From positions 186,001 through 250,000 of the forward strand of contig CALSLT010000014.1 of NCBI GenBank assembly GCA_943787265.1: DNA of 64,000 nucleotides, given 5' to 3'. The notes below the pieces were generated by a model that was not told the origin of the DNA, did no database searches, and worked only from the letters and a program-made list of their open reading frames with translations. Of the stretch, positions 37,893 to 46,620 are shown piece after piece. This DNA comes from an uncultured Planctomycetaceae bacterium (GTDB lineage: Bacteria; Planctomycetota; Planctomycetia; Planctomycetales; Planctomycetaceae). A program made the position numbers and the translations under genes. The number at the start of each line of letters is the position of its first letter. The first letter of the stretch is position 1.

Positions 37893-40800
37893 ATGCGATG
37901 CGCGATACTTCTCGGCATTAGCTGGCTCGTTATGTGGAACGCTCCCGAGTTATCGGCCGAGGTCGATTACCTCGCCGAAGTGAAGCCGCTGCTGCTCAAA
38001 CATTGCGGGGCGTGTCACGGCCCGATTCGCCAGAAGGGCGGGTTGCGTCTCGACACGGCAGCAGCGATCAGGACCGGTGGCGAAAGCGGGACAGCGGTTT
38101 CGCTGACTGCTCCAATGGAAAGCCTGATGCTTGGCGTGTTGACGGGCGACGCCGGATTCATGATGCCGCCAGAGGGCGAAGGCGAACGTCTGTCGGAAGC
38201 CGAAATTGCCATTATTGCTGCGTGGATCAAAGAAGGTGCTCCCGCGCCAGTCGACGAGGAGCCGCAAGCCGATCCAAAGGACTACTGGTCGTATCAGCCG
38301 ATCGCGCAGCCCCAGGTGTCACATGACGCTGAGGACTCATGGAGCCACAACTCGGTAGACAGGTTCATCCGCCAAAAACACTTAGAGCTGAACCTTCAAC
38401 CGGTTGGTGACGCTCCTCCTGCCGTGTTGCTGCGGCGTGTCTTTCTGGATCTGATCGGCCTTCCGCCGACTCGGGAAGAGCTTCACGCGTTTCTGGCAGA
38501 CCCGTCCGCAGATGCCTACGCCGCGATTGTCGATGGCCTTTTGTCACGACCCCAGTACGGCGAACGCTGGGGACGCCACTGGATGGACGTCTGGCGGTAC
38601 AGCGACTGGTACGGTCGTCGAGCCAGCAACGAAATGCGTTACAGCCAGCGGCACATCTGGAAGTGGCGAAACTGGATCATCGAATCACTGAACGATGACA
38701 AGGGGTACGACCAGATGGTGCGCGAGATGCTCGCCGCCGACGAGATCGCCCCCACCGATACAAACACGCTTCGAGCGACGGGGTTCCTCGGTCGCAACTG
38801 GTACAAGTTCGACCGCAACGTCTGGCTGTTCGAAACCGTCGAGCAGACAAGTCAGGCGTTTCTCGGCCTCACGCTTCGTTGCTGCCGATGTCATGACCAC
38901 AAGTACGATCCAATTTCGCAATTGGACTACTACCGCTTTCGAGCCTTCTTCGAGCCGCACGACGTTCGAACCGATCCGCTGTCAGCAGGCAGCGGGGTCA
39001 TCCAGGATCAAACGCTCGGCGAGTTCCCTGTCGATGGTTTATCGCGGATTTACGATAAGACGATCGATGCACCGACCTGGCTGTTTGAACGTGGCAACGA
39101 TCGATCCCCCGACGAGTCTCAACCGATCAGTCCGGCTGTCCCGGCATCGCTCGGGGTCGAGTTGGCTGAGATTCGTCCCGTGCAGTTGCCCGCCGAAGCC
39201 TGGTATCCCGCTTTGCAGAGTGGCTACACACAAAGCTTGATCAACGTAGCGGAAGCGGATGTCGCAGCAGCCGAATCTCAGCTTGAGAAGGTTCAAGGAG
39301 ACCTGAAGCTCGCCGCAGGTAAACTGGCTGTTGCTGTTGCCAGTTCTGAATCGAAGAAGGCTGCCGAACCTGAAAACACGAATTCCGTTGAGGAACCATT
39401 CTTCCATGATGACTTCGCATTACCGCGGCCTGAAACTTGGAAAACACTCAACGGCGACTGGAAATACGAGGGCGGGCATCTTACTCAGAAATCGGTCACC
39501 AGCTTCGCGACGGTGGTCACCACGAAGAACCACCCCAAAGATTTTCAAATAAAGGTTCGCTACCGAACACTTTCGCCAGGTGGTTACCGATCTGTCGGAT
39601 TCAGTTTTGACTTCGTCGACAAGGGCAACTCACAGGACGTCTACACGAGCACCGGGGACACTCGTCAGAGTATTCAGGCTTTTCATCGAACGGCAGGCAA
39701 ACAGGTTTACCCGCGTGCGGGCATTGTTCCGGTCAAGCTGAAGGTTGGTGACGAAACGCTTGTGGAAGTCACAGTGCGAGGACCGTTGTTGAACATCCGC
39801 CTGAACGGCGAACTGAAACTCGAATACGTGATGCCCGAGGCTCGGCGAGACGGAAAATTCGCCTTGTGGGTTCACAACGGTGCGGCCGAGTTTCTTGAGT
39901 TGGAGATTCTGGAACTGCGAGAAAGCATCGATGACCTGCGACGGAAGCAACTCGAAGCCGAGCACGCAGTCGCCGTTCAGAAACAACGAATTTCGTTAGC
40001 CAGACTCCAGGTTGAGTCGCTACGGGCTCGCATCACCGCGGAGCAAGCTCAGCACTCGCAGCCACCGGCCGATAACTCGACAGAGCTGGCGGCACTTGCG
40101 GCTGCTGCAGAACGTAAAGTTGCGATTGCTCAAGCCGAAATCGAAGTGCTGATCGCAGGGCAACAAGTTGACCTGGTGAACCAGGCTCGAAGTCGAACTG
40201 AGCCCAAGGCAGACTCAAAACTGCCGGACGAATCGGCGGCTGATAAGAAGCTTGCCGCCGCAAAGAAAAAACTGGTCGCCGCAGTCGACGCGGAAAACCT
40301 CAAAGAAGCAAAGTACGAACCAATTGGGGCGACGTACCCAAAAACCAGCACAGGACGCCGATCCGCTTTGGCAGCGTGGATTACCGACGCTCGAAATCCG
40401 CGCACGGCGAGAGTCGCTGCTAACCACATCTGGCTGCGGCATTTCGGCGAAGCCATCGTTCCGTCCGTCGAGAACTTCGGTCTGAATGGGAAGCAGCCTT
40501 CGCACCCAGAATTACTCGACTGGCTGGCTTCGGAACTTGTCGGGAATGATTGGTCGATGAAACATCTTCACCGTCAGATTGTCCTTTCACGGACCTACCG
40601 TCTTAGCTCGGCCGCGGCGGAAACTTCTCCGAACCGCAAGACTGATCCAGAGAACCTGTTTCTGTGGCGAGCTAACTCGCGACGCATGGAAGCAGAAGTG
40701 GTCCGCGATTGTGTGCTGGCCTCTGCAGGCAAGCTCGACCTGACGCGAGGTGGCCCAGACATCGCTCACACCGAAGGCGCAAAGTCGCTCAGACGCAGCT

Positions 40801-41249
40801 TGTACTTTCGCATCACGCCGGACGATCGCATGAAGTTTCTGGAATTGTTCGACGTCGCCAATCCCAACGCCTGTTACCGCCGCAGCGACAGCGTGGTGCC
40901 TCAACAGGCGCTCGCCCTGACAAACAGTGCGTTACCGCTTGAAATGTCCCGGCACCTGGCGAGGCAGCTTGTTGAAGCGACGGCTAATGAAAACGGCAAC
41001 GTTGCGAATCAGCAATTCATCGCCGCCGCGTTTGAACAAACGATGTCCCGCCAGCCAACAACGGCCGAATTCCGGTTCTGTCGGCAGTTCCTTGATCGAC
41101 AGACTCAGGTACTGGGGTCTGCGAAACTCACCGCTTTCCCGGGGGCGACTGTCGCGAAAGTTCCACCGTCGGCGGACAATGAATTGAGGGCCAAAGAAAA
41201 TCTGGTTCACGTTCTGTATTGCCACAACGATTTCGTCACGATCCGATAG
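37893..41249 (+). CDS. Long PSCyt1/DUF1549/LamG-like/DUF1553 cytochrome
   Basis: 1,118 residues from the ATG at 37893 (a TTG at 37839 is not needed). Order: signal peptide, haem motif CGACH (residues 38-42), DUF1549 (about 150-390) with CCRCHDHKYDP, a first coiled coil (about 449-486), a beta-sandwich resembling LamG/3-keto-disaccharide-hydrolase domains (about 503-670), a second long coiled coil (about 670-805), and DUF1553 (about 806-1090). It is over 390 residues longer than the 726-residue version at 4469. The insert probably binds a carbohydrate. The DUF1501 partner follows 51 bases on. Confidence 0.92.
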   Translation: MRCAILLGISWLVMWNAPELSAEVDYLAEVKPLLLKHCGACHGPIRQKGGLRLDTAAAIRTGGESGTAVSLTAPMESLMLGVLTGDAGFMMPPEGEGERLSEAEIAIIAAWIKEGAPAPVDEEPQADPKDYWSYQPIAQPQVSHDAEDSWSHNSVDRFIRQKHLELNLQPVGDAPPAVLLRRVFLDLIGLPPTREELHAFLADPSADAYAAIVDGLLSRPQYGERWGRHWMDVWRYSDWYGRRASNEMRYSQRHIWKWRNWIIESLNDDKGYDQMVREMLAADEIAPTDTNTLRATGFLGRNWYKFDRNVWLFETVEQTSQAFLGLTLRCCRCHDHKYDPISQLDYYRFRAFFEPHDVRTDPLSAGSGVIQDQTLGEFPVDGLSRIYDKTIDAPTWLFERGNDRSPDESQPISPAVPASLGVELAEIRPVQLPAEAWYPALQSGYTQSLINVAEADVAAAESQLEKVQGDLKLAAGKLAVAVASSESKKAAEPENTNSVEEPFFHDDFALPRPETWKTLNGDWKYEGGHLTQKSVTSFATVVTTKNHPKDFQIKVRYRTLSPGGYRSVGFSFDFVDKGNSQDVYTSTGDTRQSIQAFHRTAGKQVYPRAGIVPVKLKVGDETLVEVTVRGPLLNIRLNGELKLEYVMPEARRDGKFALWVHNGAAEFLELEILELRESIDDLRRKQLEAEHAVAVQKQRISLARLQVESLRARITAEQAQHSQPPADNSTELAALAAAAERKVAIAQAEIEVLIAGQQVDLVNQARSRTEPKADSKLPDESAADKKLAAAKKKLVAAVDAENLKEAKYEPIGATYPKTSTGRRSALAAWITDARNPRTARVAANHIWLRHFGEAIVPSVENFGLNGKQPSHPELLDWLASELVGNDWSMKHLHRQIVLSRTYRLSSAAAETSPNRKTDPENLFLWRANSRRMEAEVVRDCVLASAGKLDLTRGGPDIAHTEGAKSLRRSLYFRITPDDRMKFLELFDVANPNACYRRSDSVVPQQALALTNSALPLEMSRHLARQLVEATANENGNVANQQFIAAAFEQTMSRQPTTAEFRFCRQFLDRQTQVLGSAKLTAFPGATVAKVPPSADNELRAKENLVHVLYCHNDFVTIR

Positions 41250-41300
41250 CACATCGTTCACACGACAAATCAAAACACGCAGCTCAACCGAGACCTGACC

Positions 41301-42755
41301 ATGATCAACTTGCTTCCCAGCGAACGCGTATCCCGCCGAGGATTCCTCGGAAATTGCGGAACGGGAGTTACTGGTCTGGCTTTAGGAGCCATGCTCGCAC
41401 AAGACAAGGACCTAGCTGCCGGTTCGCAGACGCTGCCAACTGGTCTGCCGAAGATCGCTCCGAAAGCGAAGAGCGTAATCTGGTACTTCATGCTCGGAGG
41501 AACCAGCCACATGGAGAGCTTCGATCCAAAACCGAAGCTCAACGAATTCGCCGGCAAGACGGTCGACGAGTCGCCATTTGGGAAGTCCGTACTCGAGTCT
41601 GAGTTTTACCGGAAAAACGTTCGAGACTTTGCCGGGACACCGCGAGCTTTGATGGCGAAGCTCTATCCGCTGCAGAAAGGTTTTCAGAAACGTGGCGAGA
41701 GTGGCATCGAAGTCAGCGACTGGTGGCCGCACGTCGGAAGCTGCATCGACGACTTGTCTGTCGTGCGGTCAATGTGGACGACAGACAACGATCACGCCGC
41801 ACAACTTCAGTTTCATACGGGCCGCCATATCTTTGATGGCTTTTATCCATCGATCGGGTCCTGGGTTCACTACGGGCTGGGGTCGCTGAACAACAACCTG
41901 CCCAGTTTTGTGGTCATGGGACCGCCGCCTGGAGATTGCTGCGGCGGAAAGGGCGCACACGACGGCAGCTATCTCGGCCCGGAACATTCCGGAGTGCGGC
42001 TCAATGTTCAACCTGACAAAGCCCTGCCATTTGGCTCACCCGGTTCGGATGTCTTCGTCGAAGAACGACGCGGACAGCTCGACCTGCTGCAGCAACTGTC
42101 CGGCGAAACTGCAATCAACTACCCCGACGATGCGGCGCTGCGAGCACGAATAAAGTCTTACGAACTGGCATTCAGGATGCAGATGGCCGTTCCCGAAGTC
42201 GTCAATCTGGAACGCGAGACGTCAGCCACTCAGGAGTCGTACGGCTTGAACGATGCATCCACAAAGACGGTCGGCCGACAGAGCCTTGTCGCGCGAAGAC
42301 TGGTCGAACGCGGCGTACGTTTCGTGCAGATTTACGACGACGGCTGGGACGCTCACAGCAAGCTGATCGCCAATCACACGACCCGATCAAAAGCCGTCGA
42401 CAAGCCAATTGCCGGTTTGCTGAAAGACCTTAAACAGCGAGGTTTGCTCGACGAAACGCTCGTCGTATGGGGAACGGAGTTCGGAAGAACACCCGGAGCT
42501 GAAAAATCCGATGGACGAGACCATCACCCATACGGCTTCTCGATCTGGATGGCGGGCGGCGGAATCAAAGGCGGGACAGTCCACGGAGCCACCGACGAAA
42601 TCGGCTTTCACGCGGTCGAAGATCGACATTACGTGACCGACGCGCACGCCACCGTGTTGCACCAACTCGGTCTGAACCCTCGCGACCTGGAAATCCCCGG
42701 CCGCAAGCGACTAGATATCGATTTCGGAAAACCGATCGACGCAATCATCGCCTGA
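41301..42755 (+). CDS. DUF1501 secreted protein with Tat-type leader
   Basis: 484 residues, ATG at 41301. The leader is SRRGFLGNCGTGVTGLALG. Family motifs: FMLGGTSHMESFDPKP, VWGTEFGRTPG, GRDHHPYGFS and GGGIKGGTVHGATDEIG. It is the paralogue of the protein at 6669 and makes the second cytochrome/DUF1501 pair. Stops about 27 bases ahead of a strong bidirectional terminator. Confidence 0.94.
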   Translation: MINLLPSERVSRRGFLGNCGTGVTGLALGAMLAQDKDLAAGSQTLPTGLPKIAPKAKSVIWYFMLGGTSHMESFDPKPKLNEFAGKTVDESPFGKSVLESEFYRKNVRDFAGTPRALMAKLYPLQKGFQKRGESGIEVSDWWPHVGSCIDDLSVVRSMWTTDNDHAAQLQFHTGRHIFDGFYPSIGSWVHYGLGSLNNNLPSFVVMGPPPGDCCGGKGAHDGSYLGPEHSGVRLNVQPDKALPFGSPGSDVFVEERRGQLDLLQQLSGETAINYPDDAALRARIKSYELAFRMQMAVPEVVNLERETSATQESYGLNDASTKTVGRQSLVARRLVERGVRFVQIYDDGWDAHSKLIANHTTRSKAVDKPIAGLLKDLKQRGLLDETLVVWGTEFGRTPGAEKSDGRDHHPYGFSIWMAGGGIKGGTVHGATDEIGFHAVEDRHYVTDAHATVLHQLGLNPRDLEIPGRKRLDIDFGKPIDAIIA

Positions 42756-42781
42756 TCGCTCGTCACCTGCCTGCAATGAAG

Positions 42782-42828
42782 AAACCCGCGAAGAGCAAAG
42801 ACTCAAAACTTTGCCCCACGCGGGTTTT
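42782..42828. terminator. Bidirectional intrinsic terminator
   Basis: Perfect long hairpin: AAACCCGCG (42782-42790) with CGCGGGTTT (42819-42827), and inside it GCAAAG (42795-42800) with CTTTGC (42809-42814). Ends on A/T-rich arms on both sides, so it serves both the DUF1501 gene (plus) and the oxidoreductase gene (minus), which converge here. Confidence 0.88.
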
Positions 42829-42867
42829 GAATTTCCGTACTTAGAGTTCCAGCGGCTTCTTAACACT

Positions 42868-44316
42868 TCAGACGAGAGTCGGAACTTCGTAGCCGGTCCG
42901 GTACTGACGTTTGAGAAACTCGTTAGCCGACGCTGAGTTTTCACCAACGAAGATTTCCTTTTCGACATCAACATTCAGCATCGGACTGAGTTTGATCTGA
43001 GAGCTGGCGATGTCGATGCCGTGCGCTCCGAGATGTTTTTCAGTTTCACCGAGCAGGCTGCTCCACACCCCGCGGTCGCCGTTGACTTCCTTCGCGGCTT
43101 CGTGAGTGAATGTGTCGCCGGCTCGGAAGGCAATGTTTGCAAGGTTGCACCAGCCAGTCGAAAGGTGGCCAACCTTCACTTCGGTGTTAAGTGACGAAGC
43201 ATTTCGTGAACGAACAGCATCGATGAAGTTTGCCTGATGGAGACCGTTACCGCCCTTCCCTTTGAAGGACTTGATCTTCTTGCCGTCCTTGTCGAATGCC
43301 GCACCACTGCCGCGCTGCCCTTCGAAACGTCCGCCTTCGCAATAGGCAATGTATCCACTGCCTGGACCAGGATGCTTTGCCGAGCCTCGTTTGCCTGGCG
43401 TTTCGGTCAGGTTGCTTAGACCAATCACAACCGGAATCGAGCCGGTGTCAAAGTAAACAAAGTGGACGTTTGGAGTGTCGCCGGCATCGTTCCAGGCAAC
43501 TCGGCCACCGCCGCCAAAGATCCGTTTCGGCAACGCGACCTTGTCCTGAAACACGTTGTTGCGAAGGTCGTCGAGAACGTGAACACCCCAGTTGCCCATT
43601 TCGCCCGAACCGGTGTTCCAGTCCCAGTGCCAGTCATACTGAAGTTTGTTCCGGTAGATCGGTTGGTCCTGAGCAGGCCCCAGCCAGAGATCGTAGTTGA
43701 CCTTGGAGTCAATCTTCAGCGGCGTCTTCGTCTTGCCAATTGCTCCTCGCACGCCGTAGCGGTTGACTCGAGCGGAAACAATTTCGCCGAGCCCCTTTTC
43801 TTCGTGCAGGAACTTTTTGATCTCAGCCTGCATCGGATCGGACCGCTGCTGAGTACCTACCTGGCAGATGCGATTGTGTTTTCGAGCGGCCGCGACGGTC
43901 TGCTGACCTTCCCACTGGCTGTGCGACAGCGGCTTTTCGACATAAACGTCTTTGCCGGCTTCCATCGCCCAGATCGCGGCCAGACAGTGCCAGTGGTTGC
44001 ATGTTGCAACCACGACCGCGTCGACTCCGTCGTCATCGAGCAGGTCCCGAAGATCAGCATAGCCCTTCGCTTTGGGGTATCGTTTTTTTGTGGCCGCAAC
44101 ACGACCGCCGTCAGGATCGCACAAAGCCGTAATCTTCACGCCGTCGATTTTGTCGAACATTCCCATCAACTGGTTGGCTCGCCCACCGCAACTGATGAAT
44201 CCGAGATTAATCTCCTCGTTCGCGCTGGCGGCAAAAGAGCGGTCCGATGAAGTGGCGAGAAACGCTCCGGCAGCAATTCCGGACTGGATAAACTGGCGGC
44301 GGGTCGATTGAATCAT
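42868..44316 (-). CDS. Gfo/Idh/MocA family oxidoreductase with Tat leader
   Basis: 482 residues, ATG at 44316. The Tat leader is STRRQFIQSGIAAGAFL. The Rossmann domain begins LGFISCGGRANQ (G-x-G-G variant), followed by ATCNHWHCLAAIWAMEAGKDVYVEKPLSH with the EKP catalytic lysine motif. The C-terminal half is the usual beta-sheet domain. It should use a tightly bound NAD(P) to oxidise or reduce a sugar or sugar derivative after export. Substrate unknown. Confidence 0.92.
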   Translation of the reverse strand: MIQSTRRQFIQSGIAAGAFLATSSDRSFAASANEEINLGFISCGGRANQLMGMFDKIDGVKITALCDPDGGRVAATKKRYPKAKGYADLRDLLDDDGVDAVVVATCNHWHCLAAIWAMEAGKDVYVEKPLSHSQWEGQQTVAAARKHNRICQVGTQQRSDPMQAEIKKFLHEEKGLGEIVSARVNRYGVRGAIGKTKTPLKIDSKVNYDLWLGPAQDQPIYRNKLQYDWHWDWNTGSGEMGNWGVHVLDDLRNNVFQDKVALPKRIFGGGGRVAWNDAGDTPNVHFVYFDTGSIPVVIGLSNLTETPGKRGSAKHPGPGSGYIAYCEGGRFEGQRGSGAAFDKDGKKIKSFKGKGGNGLHQANFIDAVRSRNASSLNTEVKVGHLSTGWCNLANIAFRAGDTFTHEAAKEVNGDRGVWSSLLGETEKHLGAHGIDIASSQIKLSPMLNVDVEKEIFVGENSASANEFLKRQYRTGYEVPTLV

Positions 44317-44555
44317 GGTCTATGTCCCGTTCAAAAGCGTGATCTTCTGGAATGATGAAGTTTACGAGCAGCGAATAATACCAGCTTGATTGCAGAATCT
44401 GCACCGATCAGCAATCCCGGTCATGGGCAACTCTTCACGCCCGGTCCAAGCCCGTACCGGTTGCCACCGTCGATGCATGTGTTGGCACGACAACTTGCGA
44501 ACAAGTACCTTGCCCTGCCCTTTGAATCTTTCACGAAGACGCAATGAGTTTCTGA

Positions 44556-45359
44556 ATGCGAACGTTTCTCTATGAGTTCTGGCTGTTCGGAATCAAGTTG
44601 GCCTCTTCCAGCATCTTTGGTGGATACCTGCTGTTTCTGATCATGGTTACGCACTTCTGGTACTCGATCGATGGCTTGTACCGAAACGATTTCCTGTTCC
44701 TGGCGGCGGTGGGATTTCAAATCGTGCTGCTGGTATTTCGGCTGGAGTCGTTTCGTGAAGCGGCCGTGATCATGATCTTTCATGTCGTGGCCACATTCAT
44801 GGAGCTGTTCAAAACGTCGGACGCGATCAATGCCTGGCACTATCCCGGCGAAGCATACGTCCGGCTGGGCAACGTCCCATTGTTTGCCGGGTTCATGTAC
44901 AGCGCCGTCGGCAGTTACATGGCACGAGTTTCTCGCATCCTGGACTTTCGCTTTACGAATGCTCCACCGACATGGGCGTCGTTCGTCCTTGCAATGTTGA
45001 TCTACGCGAACTTTTTCACGCACCATTACATCGTCGACATCCGCAACTTTCTGCTGCTGGGATCTGTCGTGCTCTACGGTCGCTGCGTTATCTATTTCCG
45101 AATGGACAAAGTCCACCGACACATGCCGCTAATGCTCGCTCAGTTCTTTACCGCAATCATCATCTGGTTCGCAGAAAACGTGGCGACGTACTCGCGAGTG
45201 TGGGTCTACCCCAACCAGACCGGCGAGTGGCAAATGGTCCCCTTCAATAAACTGGTCGCGTGGTACCTGCTGCTGACACTGAGCTTCGTTCTGGTGACGA
45301 TCGTCCATCCGCTCAAGCCGATGATTAAAGACGCGGAAACGCCGGCTGAAGGCGAATGA
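44556..45359 (+). CDS. DUF817 integral membrane protein
   Basis: 267 residues, ATG at 44556; about seven membrane helices fill almost the whole chain. [20 protein letters not shown] at the start and [12 protein letters not shown] in the middle match the DUF817 family. Function unknown; conserved histidines in helix and loop regions (FTHHYIVD) may bind a metal or cofactor. It converges with the ferredoxin gene 10 bases downstream. Confidence 0.85.
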   Translation: MRTFLYEFWLFGIKLASSSIFGGYLLFLIMVTHFWYSIDGLYRNDFLFLAAVGFQIVLLVFRLESFREAAVIMIFHVVATFMELFKTSDAINAWHYPGEAYVRLGNVPLFAGFMYSAVGSYMARVSRILDFRFTNAPPTWASFVLAMLIYANFFTHHYIVDIRNFLLLGSVVLYGRCVIYFRMDKVHRHMPLMLAQFFTAIIIWFAENVATYSRVWVYPNQTGEWQMVPFNKLVAWYLLLTLSFVLVTIVHPLKPMIKDAETPAEGE

Positions 45360-45369
45360 GCCGCGAAAT

Positions 45370-46491
45370 CTACGACTTCGATTCCGTCGCGACGATGATC
45401 GCTTTTCCGTCTTTGCCGATTGGTGCGAAGCTCAACGCCTCAACCGGGCAGACGTCGATGCACCCTCCGCAACCGATGCATGGTGTCTCGGTCAGTCCAA
45501 ACGAGACTTCGATCGGCTTCTTATCTTTGTGAGCATAGGCGGCCACGTCGATTCCCATCGGGCAGGCTTCCGTGCAGACTCCCAGCCCGCGGCATTTGTC
45601 ATTGGGGACGACGGCAAACTTGCTGCGTGAGAAGCGGCCGAACAGTTTCATTCCCTGAGCCATCGGGCAGCCGTATCGACACCAGACCCGAGTACCGAAA
45701 ATGGGATAAGCACCGACTCCGACGACTGATCCGAAAACGAAATCGATAATCAGATCCTGAGTTGACTGCATGGCGTCTAAGGCGTTTGTCGCGCTGAAGA
45801 ATTTCATTCCGTCAAGCAGCAACATGACTCCGAAGACGACCGCAAAGCCCAGACAGATAAACTGAATGACTTCGAGCTTCTCTGAAGTTTTTCCACGAGG
45901 CGTGTAAAGCCGCACCCACTTCTGGCCCCAAGGCAGGACGCCAACAGTTTCAGCAAGGTTGCCGCAGGCACAGAACCAACTGCAGTAACGTTTGCCAAAG
46001 AACCAGACGGCGACCGGGATCACCAGAAACATGTAGACGGCCAGGCCCGGACTTGTGAACGCGGGAAAAACGTAAACGTGTGCGGCTTTGGTGGCGACGC
46101 GGCCGGGATCGTTGAAGAATCCGCCGTCCTGACGAAGTCCAGGCAGCACGTACGGTGCGAAGTAGAAGGCCACAAATTGCACGATCAGAATCGACCGGAA
46201 TTTGTTTCGCTGGTATGTCGAGAGCGGACCTTTCTTCTTGCTTCGCTGATACTGATTTCGGTTCGAAATCAGCACCCAGAGGCACGTGCCGCAGACAAGT
46301 CCCGTGTAAACAGTGCCGTACCAGAAGCCGGGGCTTTTGCCGAGCACGTGAAAGGTTGTGAGATCACCATCCGGTCCCAACAGCCAGTACGGATATTTGT
46401 GGATCACGTAGAAAATCAGGACCGCCGGAAAGAACACCACCAGAAACAGTTTCTCGTTCAAGCTCCGTTGATCCGACTTCTTAACGGCCAT
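45370..46491 (-). CDS. Membrane-bound 4Fe-4S protein (FixG/CcoG/NapH-like)
   Basis: 373 residues, ATG at 46491 with AAGGGA upstream. Five or six membrane helices; two CxxxC-type motifs in the membrane part (CSWFCACG and CRYGCPM) and two ferredoxin clusters near the C-terminus (CRGLGVCTEACP and CIGCGGCIDVCP). It should pass electrons across or along the membrane, as in FixG/CcoG (cytochrome oxidase maturation) or NapH/NosR (quinol reductase side). No oxidase or reductase genes are adjacent, so the partner is unknown. Confidence 0.88.
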   Translation of the reverse strand: MAVKKSDQRSLNEKLFLVVFFPAVLIFYVIHKYPYWLLGPDGDLTTFHVLGKSPGFWYGTVYTGLVCGTCLWVLISNRNQYQRSKKKGPLSTYQRNKFRSILIVQFVAFYFAPYVLPGLRQDGGFFNDPGRVATKAAHVYVFPAFTSPGLAVYMFLVIPVAVWFFGKRYCSWFCACGNLAETVGVLPWGQKWVRLYTPRGKTSEKLEVIQFICLGFAVVFGVMLLLDGMKFFSATNALDAMQSTQDLIIDFVFGSVVGVGAYPIFGTRVWCRYGCPMAQGMKLFGRFSRSKFAVVPNDKCRGLGVCTEACPMGIDVAAYAHKDKKPIEVSFGLTETPCIGCGGCIDVCPVEALSFAPIGKDGKAIIVATESKS

Positions 46492-46620
46492 CGATTGATC
46501 CCTTCGGTTACCGAAACTGCGGCGTGAACTCGCACCAGCGAGCGCTTCTGGTCAACTGGACGCTGCCGCTGCGAAATCCTTACACGAAAACCGGAGTTCC
46601 GGAGTTTTGAGCAACCGGCG

